From Larix sibirica (taxonomy: Eukaryota > Streptophyta > Pinopsida > Pinales > Pinaceae), in contig NWUY0300054245.1 of NCBI GenBank assembly GCA_004151065.3, positions 1-11,282 of the forward strand: a DNA stretch of 11,282 nucleotides. Direction: 5' to 3'. Below are positions 1 through 7,301 of this stretch, in pieces; position 1 is the stretch's first letter; each line of letters starts with the position of its first letter. A program made the position numbers and the translations under genes. The notes beneath the pieces are model-generated. The model saw only the letters and a program-made list of their open reading frames with translations. It was not told the DNA's origin and did no database searches.

Positions 1-6
1 GATGTA

Positions 7-31
7 GCCTCCTCATAGAACTTGAGGAGGC
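7..31. repeat. Short perfect hairpin
   Basis: GCCTCCTCA at 7-15 pairs perfectly with TGAGGAGGC at 23-31 around a 7-nt loop. No U-tract follows, and in a plant context it has no assigned role. A second tiny palindrome (TGTACAA / TTGTACA) lies at 115-130. The rest of 1-290 holds nothing I recognise apart from a 50-codon minus-strand open frame at 13-162 with no known motif. Confidence 0.5.
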
Positions 32-315
32 CAACATCCTTCAAAAGGATTCGGGTGTGTGTTGCAATCGGGAAAGGGTATAAATCCTTGTCCCTCTCTC
101 AGGCCTCCCACTCCTGTACAACATTGTACAAGTCTACCTGCATATGTTGTTGTTGCTATTGCTCACATCGATAACCTCTCTGATTCACATATAACTTCCA
201 TCGGTCTCATAGACAAACACATGTATATAAAAACCATAAAACATTTCATTAAATGACCCTTTTATATATTAAGATAAAAAAAAAAATCTCAAAATGCACG
301 AATTTCATAAGCCCG

Positions 316-575
316 CATAACATTAACACACCCCAAGTGGTGCTTTCGTATTTACAACACATTGGTAATAGTGCGTTGAACTAATTACAATGCAATGGAG
401 ATGCAAAAAAAATATAATAACAATAAAATAAACTCGGTGTGCTACCATAACATTAAAGCATCAGACGTGTTGCTTTTGTATCTACAGGGCACCAATAACA
501 GTGTGCTAAACTAGTTACAACACACAAAAGATGCAAAACACACATTTTAATGGACAAATTATTTTAACAATAAAC
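316..575. repeat. Tandem duplication, two ~130-bp units
   Basis: Two diverged direct copies lie head to tail: 316-445 and 446-about 575. Both open with CATAACATTAA and share, in order, a TGCTTT-GTAT block, a TACA block, an AACTA-TTACAA block and GATGCAAAA. The copies differ by many substitutions, largely transitions. The units contain degenerate GCACC/GGTGC half-sites typical of the whole 290-2330 region. No coding potential is seen. Stretch 576-773 is similar AT-rich sequence with the same half-sites and no further feature. Confidence 0.75.
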
Positions 576-773
576 AATGGTGGTGTGATGTGTTAACTAC
601 ACAACACCAATGCTTTAAAAATACTCATCTGAAGTGTCTATGGTGTGCATGTTTTAATCAAACGCACTGGTATGGGAACGTCTATTTGTGAAAATATTAC
701 AAAATCTGGTGAAATAAAAATATTTGCTTTTGAAAAGACAAGGTGGTGCATATGTTAACAATAAAATCATTGG

Positions 774-1109
774 AGAAACGGTGCTCTTATTACACATTAT
801 GGAAGATGCATGTTAATTTTGATTACGCACTATATACAGTGCAACTATATAATTAACACGCACCCGAATATATGGTGAAATATTATTTTTATTTAGTCGT
901 AGTGGTGCATCCATTAATATGGATTGCACTAGTACGACCAAAGAAACGATGTGCTTATTACACACTATGATTGGTGTGTGTTAATTACGATTACGCACCA
1001 TATACGATGCAATGTTATAATTAACACATAATAGACTATATGGTGAGATATTTTTTATTTAGTCGTATTAGTGTGTCCATTAATATGGAGAGCACTAGTA
1101 TGTCGGTGT
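774..1109. repeat. Tandem duplication, two 168-bp units
   Basis: Copy 1 is 774-941 and copy 2 is 942-1109. Each starts AGAAACG and keeps colinear blocks: CTTATTACACA, GATTACGCAC, ATAATTAACAC, a TATGGTGA block, TTTATTTAGTCGTA, and TCCATTAATATGGA followed by GCACTAGTA. The last block is itself a hairpin (left arm 905-914, right arm 919-929 with one bulged base). The period is exactly 168 at the block anchors. This is a second, independent local duplication in the same GGTGC-rich tract. Confidence 0.8.
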
Positions 1110-1529
1110 GCTATGTGATGATAAGGCTTGGCCACCCCGTGCCCAACCTATAGGGAGCACCACATTGTATAGTGCGAGTCGAACATTTCAAATGCACCGC
1201 GCAGAATTTTAATGTTCTTAAGAAAAATGGAAAATTCTAGGTGAACTTAAATTTTTAATCTACTAAAAAATTAAATTAGAATTGGTAACGAAGACATTAC
1301 CTAGACAGTTATGCACCAAGGAGGCATGGTTTCCACGTACAAAAAAGAATGAAATTTTCCCATCATTTGGTAAAATTCCAAAGCCATGTAAGAAACAATG
1401 GACGAGAGAATGCCAACCACAAGGGAGCATTGATAGCAGGGAACTTCACCGACTCAATTGTAGCACCAGTGCTTAGGTGGTATACAACATTGAAGGTTGG
1501 TAAAAATGATTTTTCTGTACAGTAATTTT

Positions 1530-1975
1530 TTTTATTTTACTCTGCACCAATGCTCCCGAGTACCAAACTTACTGGTGCGTTGGTAAGACATCAATGCACC
1601 AATAATCAATATAAAAATAAAAAGTCGTTTTTCATCCATTTTTTTTAATTTTACCCTACCCCGGTGCTCTCAATTAAATGGTGCACCAATGCTTCCAAAA
1701 GAATGGAATGCATCGCTAATCATTATAAAATATATAAAAATAGTATTCCCTTTGGTTTTTTAACTATACCTACTCTAGTGCTCTCGATTACGCGACACAT
1801 TGATGCGTCCAAAAGAAATAAACACACCGTTGATCAATATAAAAATATAAAATAGTATTTCATCCATCCTTTTTTTTAATTTTACCCTACTCTTGTGCTC
1901 TCAATTAAAAGACATACCGGTGCATTCGAAAGAACGAAACACACCACTAATCAATATAAAGTAAAATAAAAAGTT
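1530..1975. repeat. Tandem array, four 114-117-bp units
   Basis: The anchor TGCTC(T/C)C falls at 1551, 1665, 1779 and 1896, giving periods of 114, 114 and 117. Each unit runs: T-rich lead with TTTTA-TTTTAC, a CTCT-type anchor, a GCACC/CATTG-type half-site, an AAAAGAA block in units 2-4, a CACAC-TAATCAATATAAA block, and an AAAATAGTAT-TCATCC tail. The array lies inside copy A. The matching part of copy B is shorter and lacks the full array, so the expansion probably followed the A/B duplication, or the units were lost in B. Confidence 0.85.
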
Positions 1976-2388
1976 TCACGTAACGTAAAGAAATTAAAAA
2001 ACATTTAAATTCAAAAGCCAATTAACGAGGAATGTTAAATTCGGTGCATGGAGTTTATTAGCGCACCAATGCGTTATCCTATCTAGAAAGCACCGTAATG
2101 CTTTTTTTAATAAAAAACATATTTTTTTCAGTCAGGGGCATGTATTTGTGGCTTCAATCGGTGTGTATGTATGTGACACACTAGTGAATTATGTTATTTT
2201 AAACTCACCAATTAGTGTTGCAGGTTGAAATAAAAAAAAAAAAAAACATTTTCTTCTGCATTGAATGAGGATTTTCGATATCGGTGCATTGTGTTGTGTT
2301 TTGCATCGGTGCACTTGGTAAGGATAAAAGAAACATGAGAAAACACCACTAAAACCTCTGCCCACTCACCTCCACTAGCGACCTCTAC

Positions 2389-2394
2389 TATAAA
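2389..2394 (+). promoter_or_regulatory. TATA box near the end of repeat copy A
   Basis: TATAAA sits in a block (about 2370-2465) that is among the best conserved parts of the two long repeats; the partner box is at 4624. A TATA box some 75-80 bp from the repeat end fits a U3-R-U5 layout. No plant coding sequence follows. The function is inferred from position and conservation only. Confidence 0.45.
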
Positions 2395-2472
2395 CGGATA
2401 TTTGTGCTCTTTTTAAAGGAGCATCCACAAAATATCCACTAGAAGGTCTTTTACTAGTAATGACTTCTTACA

Positions 2473-3136
2473 GATGTGTATCATCAACTGTATAGTCACA
2501 CAATGCTCCTCTTGCCTACTTTTGATTGCTTTGGAATGGTCGACTGAGGCTCGACCAGAGATGACATTCAATTGCAGTATCTACTAGGATTTTCATCGAC
2601 TGAGATTCGACTGAAATATATATTGTTGTTGTTATTTTAATATTGATCCCTTAGTTGTGTTTAAGGGGGGGATTAATTGAAGATTGTTGTTGTGTAAACA
2701 CAACTATTGTCTCCTTTTTGAATTGACTGTCATGTTGAATCGACTGAACCTGTTGAGACCAACTGACCTATGTACGACTAAGTTATTTGTTGGGAAATAC
2801 GATTGAGTATTGTTATGAGTATTTCACTAATGTGATGGAAAGAGACTATATTGCTAGATAGAGACTGCCTATACTTGTTGTGATAATGGATAGTTGATTG
2901 ATTGACTGGATCGTGTTGTCTTGTTTCCTAGTCAACTAGTCGACTAGGACTATGTTTGGACAATAATGTGGATTGGACGACTACATTGAATTTGATGATG
3001 GAGTTGACAATGTCTTAGACTTCTTCTAGGAGTGTTATTGTACCAGGGTTGATTAGTGTTTGCAGTTCAGAATCATATTAAGGGGAGAATGCTATGTAAT
3101 TTGTTATTTCCTCCAAGTTGAATTTATGGGGGAGGG
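2473..3136 (+). other. Interval between repeats, gene-free, GTCGAC-rich
   Basis: No open frame or recognisable protein remnant is present. The interval is rich in (A/G)TCGACTGA-like motifs. Examples are a GGTCGA / TCGACC stem at 2538-2556, paired sites near 2600 and 2740, and a perfect 12-bp palindrome CTAGTCGACTAG at 2936-2947. GTTGTGT and ACACAAC form a short inverted pair at 2689-2704. Purine tracts that could be old polypurine tracts occur at 2663-2671, 3079-3087 and 3128-3136. The stretch is best read as untranslated retroelement sequence. Confidence 0.4.
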
Positions 3137-3444
3137 TGTTTGAACCTATGGTTCGTTGGTAACCTCACCTTGTTGGATCAACGGATTGATTGTTTGAGAG
3201 AGTTGGTCGCCGACTCAAATATGCATTGATCGTGTCCACTTTGGATTTCAGATCCATGTTTTATGAACATATATAACCAATGTGGTCCCATGGTTGTTGG
3301 TTTGGCCCTAGGTCAAAACCTATTTATAGATGATCCTTCTTGGATCAGTTTATCATTGAATCATGGTGATCATCATATCAATTTGTACTCTTATGGAGCT
3401 TGCTAATTGTGCTTAAGTTCTAAAGGTGTCTTTTGAAACCAGCA
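3128..3444 (+). mobile_element. Polypurine tract plus LTR-like segment
   Basis: A purine tract GGGGGAGGG (3128-3136) is followed directly by TGTTTGAACCTA, the same 12 bases that open the 3' LTR at 9197, where the tract is also purine-rich. A TATA-like TATTTATAG lies at 3321-3329. A possible ...CCAGCA end is at 3444, but the right border is uncertain because sequence homologous to copy A begins shortly after. Apart from the terminus, the sequence does not match the 9197 LTR by eye, so it would be a different family. No partner LTR is present. Confidence 0.35.
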
Positions 3445-3852
3445 CTGCTATTTGAAAATCTATATTATCTTATGTTGTTTATCGCTTGTCCCAATACCCT
3501 CTCTAATGCGAGCCAAAGAGTTCACTTCACACCACATAGAATTTAAAAATAAAAACACTCCAATTATTTTAACAAATTTTCAATTTTAATTAAGTAGGTA
3601 AGAAACACCTTACCTCGTGTCTTACCGGCTCACGAGGCATGGTTGCCATGTAAATAAGAAATCAAGTCTTCCAATATTTTTGCACAATTGGAAACATATC
3701 CAATCAATCAGCAAATCGAAGGGTGAATAATGTGATATGTAAGCAACACTAAAATCAGTATGGTCATACAATAATGTCTCGTACCGATGCTCCCTCTTCT
3801 CAGAAAAATAAATGCAAAAATGAAATTATGATGCATTTTTTCCCTATTCTGA

Positions 3853-3931
3853 TGTGCTTTACAATATGTTGCACCGATGCACTTTACAATATGTTGCATT
3901 GGTGCACTTTACAATATGTCGCACCAGTGTG
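3853..3931. repeat. Three 25-bp tandem units
   Basis: CTTTACAATATG recurs at 3857, 3882 and 3907, an exact 25-bp period. Each unit couples this block to one copy of the 10-bp palindrome in a different decay state: GCACCGATGC at 3871, GCATTGGTGC at 3896 and GCACCAGTGT at 3921. The spacer is almost unchanged while the palindrome varies. Confidence 0.9.
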
Positions 3932-4209
3932 CATGTTTCCCTTAAGAGCACCATTGATTTGTACATTGTGGAATTCAAGGAGTGCATTATTAATTAAAAT
4001 GCACCAGTGGTTTGTTCAATGTTACCGCACCAAGGAGTTTGTGGAGATTTAAAAAAAACAAATTATTCTTTTATTCCATCCATGAACATATCATGACAAA
4101 AATATTATTATGTGCACCAATGCATTTGGTTATTTAACATGCACTGTTCAAGTTTTAACAAGTATTAAAATTAAAAACTTATATTATTGATTATTTTTTC
4201 CAACATCGG

Positions 4210-4230
4210 TGCTCCATTTATCATGGAGCA
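4210..4230. repeat. Perfect 8-bp hairpin in copy B
   Basis: TGCTCCAT (4210-4217) pairs with ATGGAGCA (4223-4230) around a 5-nt loop and is bracketed by two GGTGC sites. A comparable hairpin with CCAT-TAAT-ATGG at its centre sits in the 168-bp units (905-929). Confidence 0.55.
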
Positions 4231-4623
4231 TTGGTGCTTTATATCAATTACAACGCACCATTTTAGTAGTGAGAATAAGTTGCATCGATGTTGTATTTAT
4301 AGTAGCGCAACAATGTGTATCTATTGCAGCATTTATACATGTATATATTTTTACAATAAAAATGTGTCATTATCTATAAAAAATTATAGACTCGGTGCAT
4401 TTTGTCATATTAAACATAACGGAAAATTAGTCATTGAAATTATTTTAAAAAAACATATTTTTATTTCAATATCAAGATACTTTGTCTTCGGTGCTTTATA
4501 ATTTGTGATGTGTTGGTGCATATTATAAGATGGTACACTAGTGCATTATGTCCCATTCAAATACATCATTAATAAAACCTTTACTAAAACATTTGTTCGC
4601 CCGCCTTCGCTAGCAACCTCCAC

Positions 4624-4631
4624 TATAAATA
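4624..4631 (+). promoter_or_regulatory. TATA box near the end of repeat copy B
   Basis: TATAAATA lies in the conserved block GCTAGC-ACCTC-ACTATAAA shared with copy A. It is a better match to the plant consensus than the box in copy A. About 80 bp of repeat follow before homology is lost. No gene is evident downstream. Confidence 0.45.
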
Positions 4632-4709
4632 GACAAATGAGACATTTTTTGGAGATCTTCTACAAATATCTTGACTGGAAGGTGTTTTCCTTGTAATGTG
4701 GGCTTGGTA

Positions 4710-5196
4710 TTCCAAGACCAATGAGCTGACTTGTACATATTTATATCTTTACAATTTTGATAGATTTGATACACTTATGGTCTATTATGGAGATATCATT
4801 TTCTTTGTAGGCCATCTTATACAAACCATGATTTGATGTCCAAATATTTTGACCATTGATGTTGGCAAGCTCCTTATGTTTCAGGGTTATGTTCCTTCAT
4901 ATTCATAGGTGGCCAATATTCTTTAGAGGATCAAAATGTTGTGGTTTGCATGGGTGACAACGACTAATTTTGAGACTATAGTGGGTACAAATTTGTAAAT
5001 CACATGTTAGATTGAGTTGCAGAGAGAGTCAACCTATGTTGGTGAAAACACTTTCCTTGTAGAGAAGGAGTGTTAGTTTTGGGGGTTACTCTGAAAGTGT
5101 TTACACCATGTTTGGNCTTTTTATGTTAATCTGAAAGTGTTTACACCATGTTTGGGGGTGCTTCATGAGATTTGGGGTACATTATGTATGCTTATC
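4710..5196. other. Gene-free spacer with an assembly ambiguity
   Basis: I see no coding sequence, RNA gene or clear element here. One N lies at 5116. A 26-bp direct repeat (5090-5115 and 5130-5155) flanks it. The stretch ends at the target site of the retrotransposon, so it is the left flank of the pre-insertion sequence that resumes at 9403. Confidence 0.6.
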
Positions 5197-5201
5197 CCTT
5201 G
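5197..5201. repeat. Target-site duplication, left copy
   Basis: CCTTG directly precedes the TG that opens the 5' LTR. The identical pentamer follows the CA that closes the 3' LTR. Five bases is the usual duplication made by Copia and Gypsy integrases, so the element was integrated here and both ends are intact. Confidence 0.9.
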
Positions 5202-5298
5202 TGTTGGAATCTAATCTGTTAGGGTTAGGTGAAGACGAATTGTCTTTCGGAATCCAAGGGACAACTTGGAAGATGAAACCAAGGGTCACTTGAGTTTG

Positions 5299-5306
5299 TA
5301 TAAATA
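5299..5306 (+). promoter_or_regulatory. 5' LTR TATA box
   Basis: TATAAATA is conserved at an identical offset in both LTRs despite roughly 18% divergence around it, and lies in a perfectly conserved run of more than 20 bases. It would set the transcription start of the genomic RNA about 30 bp downstream. Confidence 0.7.
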
Positions 5307-5380
5307 TGTACCATCTTAATGGGAAATGCGTCAACCCTTATTCTATTTTGTGTCTATTTGGATTTGTGTTGACCAATTGT

Positions 5381-5407
5381 CTATATGACCTATATGACCT
5401 ATATGAC
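5381..5407 (+). repeat. 9-bp unit repeated three times in the 5' LTR
   Basis: CTATATGAC occurs at 5381, 5390 and 5399. The 3' LTR has one diverged unit at this place. The two extra units account exactly for the 18-bp length difference between LTRs, which points to slippage after insertion. Confidence 0.9.
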
Positions 5408-5426
5408 CTAGTGGGCCATCTAATAG

Positions 5427-5438
5427 TGGTATAAGAGC
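5427..5438 (+). other. Primer-binding site, initiator tRNA-Met type
   Basis: TGGTATAAGAGC lies one base after the 5' LTR. It differs at one position from TGGTATCAGAGC, the complement of the 3' end of plant initiator tRNA-Met used by many Copia and Gypsy elements. It would prime minus-strand DNA synthesis. The single change may be post-insertion decay. Confidence 0.9.
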
Positions 5439-5498
5439 TTAATGAGCACTCTATCCTATGCTAGTCTAGTATAGTACTACTCCAACATCTTATTCCTG

Positions 5499-5561
5499 CT
5501 CTCCTTCTCCTTCGAGCCTGTACTCTCCTCCTCCTTCAAGCATGTTCTCTCCTCCTCCGAC
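5499..5561 (+). repeat. Pyrimidine-rich 24-bp tandem repeat in the leader
   Basis: CTCTCC recurs at 5499, 5523 and 5547, a 24-bp period, with two full units and a third partial unit. Each begins with a CTCCTCCTCC-type run and ends in an AGC(C/A)TGT-like block. It lies about 60 bp after the primer-binding site, where packaging or leader RNA structures of retroelements often lie. No function can be shown from sequence. Confidence 0.75.
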
Positions 5562-5760
5562 AGGATAACTGGATGCAATACACAGAGCCTTCATAACAGT
5601 TGTGTTATTGGTGTGTTGTGCTACACACTCTGAAGGAACCGATGGAGAAGCCAAAACATCAAACACCTAACATAACCAATGGGTGCGTTTTCCACCGACT
5701 CGAGACCATTTACCTATGCATGTAACTGCTTGGAGCAAGAAGACGCCTGAGCTTATCTTA

Positions 5761-5825
5761 ATTGTTGATTCCCTCCATCCAATGGGCATGGAGCAAGGTC
5801 AAGGTCAATGGAGGGAATCAACAAT
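5761..5825. repeat. Perfect 18-bp inverted repeat with 29-nt loop
   Basis: ATTGTTGATTCCCTCCAT at 5761-5778 is exactly complementary to ATGGAGGGAATCAACAAT at 5808-5825. The pairing does not extend outward or inward. The loop contains a GGTCAA direct doublet. In element RNA this would fold into a stable stem-loop in the leader. It is the strongest hairpin in the window, and strikingly undamaged for an element whose LTRs have diverged so far. Confidence 0.9.
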
Positions 5826-6582
5826 CAGAAATCAATTTTGAGAGCGAGTGAATCTAAGTGTGGAGTGGATCATTTTGTTGAGTCGAATTGTTAACTTCAC
5901 ATTAGAAGACCTTCTATGTGACTCTGTGTGAGACTTCTATCCACACTATAAGCCTAACTCCTCCCCTCTCTCTACATTTTCCTTTCTGTGTTCTGGTCAG
6001 ATGCTTCATATCTTAATCGATTCTCTGCTTAATTTTCAATTTTGTTCAACACACCACCCTATCTAAGAGAGGATAAGATAACGCATGAATCGGTAAAGCT
6101 AAAAAAGGAGTGAAAACCACCTAATGATTTCATAACACACTCCAAGTCGAAATTGAAAACCACTCCCAGTCAAAATTGAAGACCACTGATAGAAATTAAG
6201 AGTCGTCGACACATCAAATATAGGAGTCAAAAATTTAGATATCATTGGAGAGAAAGCAATGTAATTTCAAGGCTCCTCCCTCCCGGTGGCAAGGCTATTG
6301 AGGAGCCCAATTTGTGGGCATAGTAGGAGTTGGTTCCCAACTAGCTGTACCCCTTCTAGCTATAAAGTTGTGGCGGCACAGGGCCTTGAACTTGAAGCTT
6401 GCATCAACTAAAAATCACACGGTCGATCCAATCCTCCTGAGACCATATTAGTATTGTATTACAATGGTTCACTCTCCTCCATCATGAACACGTGTTGCCT
6501 GGAGATTGGAGCTTGTTGAGGAACCCTAATTTGGAGCCATGCAAAGGTATTGTCATTGTAATTTTCCACATTGCTTTGATTT
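5826..6582 (+). other. Leader region without recognisable gene
   Basis: No long open frame or known motif is visible. A TATA-like CTATAAG at about 5944-5950 followed by a CT-rich tract (5960-6000) resembles a plant core promoter and 5' leader, but nothing confirms it. A small 23-bp doublet starts at 6145 and 6168 (AGTC-AAATTGAA-ACCACT). The segment could be captured host sequence or a nested decayed insert. Confidence 0.3.
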
Positions 6583-6771
6583 GTACAAGAATTTATTTTC
6601 AGTGGATCCTTGAGGGAGGCTGCTGTGGTATTGGCCTTCGATTCATCAACTGGAGCTAGGCATGCTTGGCATCTTTTGTTCTTTAATGCAGTGGTCTGTA
6701 GTAGAGCTTATTTCATGGTTTTGTTGACTGCAATGTATTATTATCCAGTCTCCATGAGGGGAGAAAGTTGA
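6583..6771 (+). pseudogene. Short hydrophobic open frame, possible captured exon
   Basis: An open frame ends at TGA 6769-6771 and carries about 60 codons with protein-like composition. An N-terminal polar part contains AFDSSTGARHAW, followed by a hydrophobic stretch (LLFFNAVV... through MVLLTAMYYYPV) that could span a membrane. A GT...TTTTCAG-like interval (about 6548-6602) lies just upstream and could be a small intron whose acceptor falls at 6602. I cannot assign the sequence to a family. Its place inside a retrotransposon leader would fit capture of a host transcript fragment, but a chance open frame is also possible. Confidence 0.2.
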
Positions 6772-7300
6772 ATTGTGAATATGAAAATACGCCTTGTAAC
6801 ACTAGAACAGTTATAATCAGTTTCGTGTGCATTCTTGTGGTCTAAACATTATTCCTCTGGAGCGATTGATCTTTTGGAGGTCGTATACCTCGAGAGGACT
6901 GAGGAGAGGTGGTCTCTCATTTCTACTTGTGGCTACGATTTAATCCATGCAAACTTGGTGACCGTTGGCGACAGTTAGCTATCTAAGCTATGCGACCAGC
7001 TAATATTGATTCGGTCATGTCAAATTGACTTGGGTTGATCTCATAATTTGGTTTCCATGGTGTTATTTCCAAAGTTTTTTTACTATATATTATTTTGAAT
7101 GCGTTGGAAACTATCGTTTTGGGGATTTTTTTGTTGTTGCGTTGAATGCGTTAAAGAATTAGAGTTGTTGCGTAATCATATCAAGATCCACTCTATGAAG
7201 ACGTATGTGAACATTGTATAAAGAAGTTTGTGTGATGCATAATCTTTCGGTAAGACCTGCACGTGAAGAGAAGTGGCGTTCACATTGACAACCATTGACA
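6772..7300 (+). other. Internal region without recognisable feature
   Basis: Short frames only. T-rich runs at about 7075-7140 include two copies of a GAATGCGTT(G/A)(G/A)A block at about 7099 and 7144. I see no RNA gene or regulatory motif. Confidence 0.4.
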
Positions 7301-7301
7301 C

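Larger units (their letters stand above)
1110..2472 (+). repeat. Long diverged direct repeat, copy A (possible 5' LTR)
   Basis: This segment is colinear with about 3465-4709. Shared anchors include GCTTG at 1126 and 3484, a GCGAG...AGAATTT block near 1170 and 3510, GAGGCATGGTT at 1321 and 3634, paired TCGGTGC sites near 2280 and 4486, and a TATA box at 2389 and 4624. Copy A is about 120 bp longer, roughly one unit of its 114-bp array. A terminal promoter and a near-common end suggest LTRs. Copy A would end in ...TTACA at 2472, followed after 2 nt by a sequence (2475-2488) that keeps the TGGTATCA core of a plant primer-binding site only if one inserted T is allowed. No target duplication was found, so a plain direct duplication remains possible. 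Confidence 0.55.
3465..4709 (+). repeat. Long diverged direct repeat, copy B (possible 3' LTR)
   Basis: This is the second copy of the segment at 1110-2472, colinear over its length but strongly diverged, and gap-rich in the array part. It carries the same decayed GCACCGGTGC palindromes, a TATAAATA box at 4624-4631 and a common end near GTAATG (about 2463 and 4696). Open frames inside it (for example 3774-4052 and 4187-4501) start at non-ATG codons or encode only repeat-derived sequence and are not genes. Confidence 0.55.
5202..5425 (+). repeat. 5' LTR (224 bp)
   Basis: It opens with TGTTGGAATC and closes with TCTAATA. The 3' LTR keeps the canonical TG...CA form (TATAACA), so the 5' end has mutated. 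TATAAATA lies at 5299-5306, at the same offset (+97) as in the 3' LTR. The two LTRs align without gaps except for an 18-bp excess here, fully explained by two extra copies of a 9-bp unit at 5381-5407. By hand I count about 21 transitions and 16 transversions between the LTRs. Confidence 0.92.

Noticed and set aside
13-162. 50-codon minus-strand open frame with protein-like composition at the window start
   Set aside because: It has no ATG, no recognisable motif and is bounded by stops. It is too short to call.
290-2340. CRISPR-like array of short palindromic repeats
   Set aside because: Spacing is irregular, the repeats are degenerate, there are no uniform spacers or cas genes, and the context is eukaryotic.
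3774-4501. Two plus-strand open frames of 92 and 104 codons
   Set aside because: Both lie within the non-coding repeat copy B. The first is largely the 25-bp tandem repeat and palindromes in translation.
5944-6000. Core promoter (CTATAAG plus CT-rich leader) inside the element
   Set aside because: The match is weak, no coding sequence with a good ATG follows, and such strings are frequent. It is kept only as a remark.
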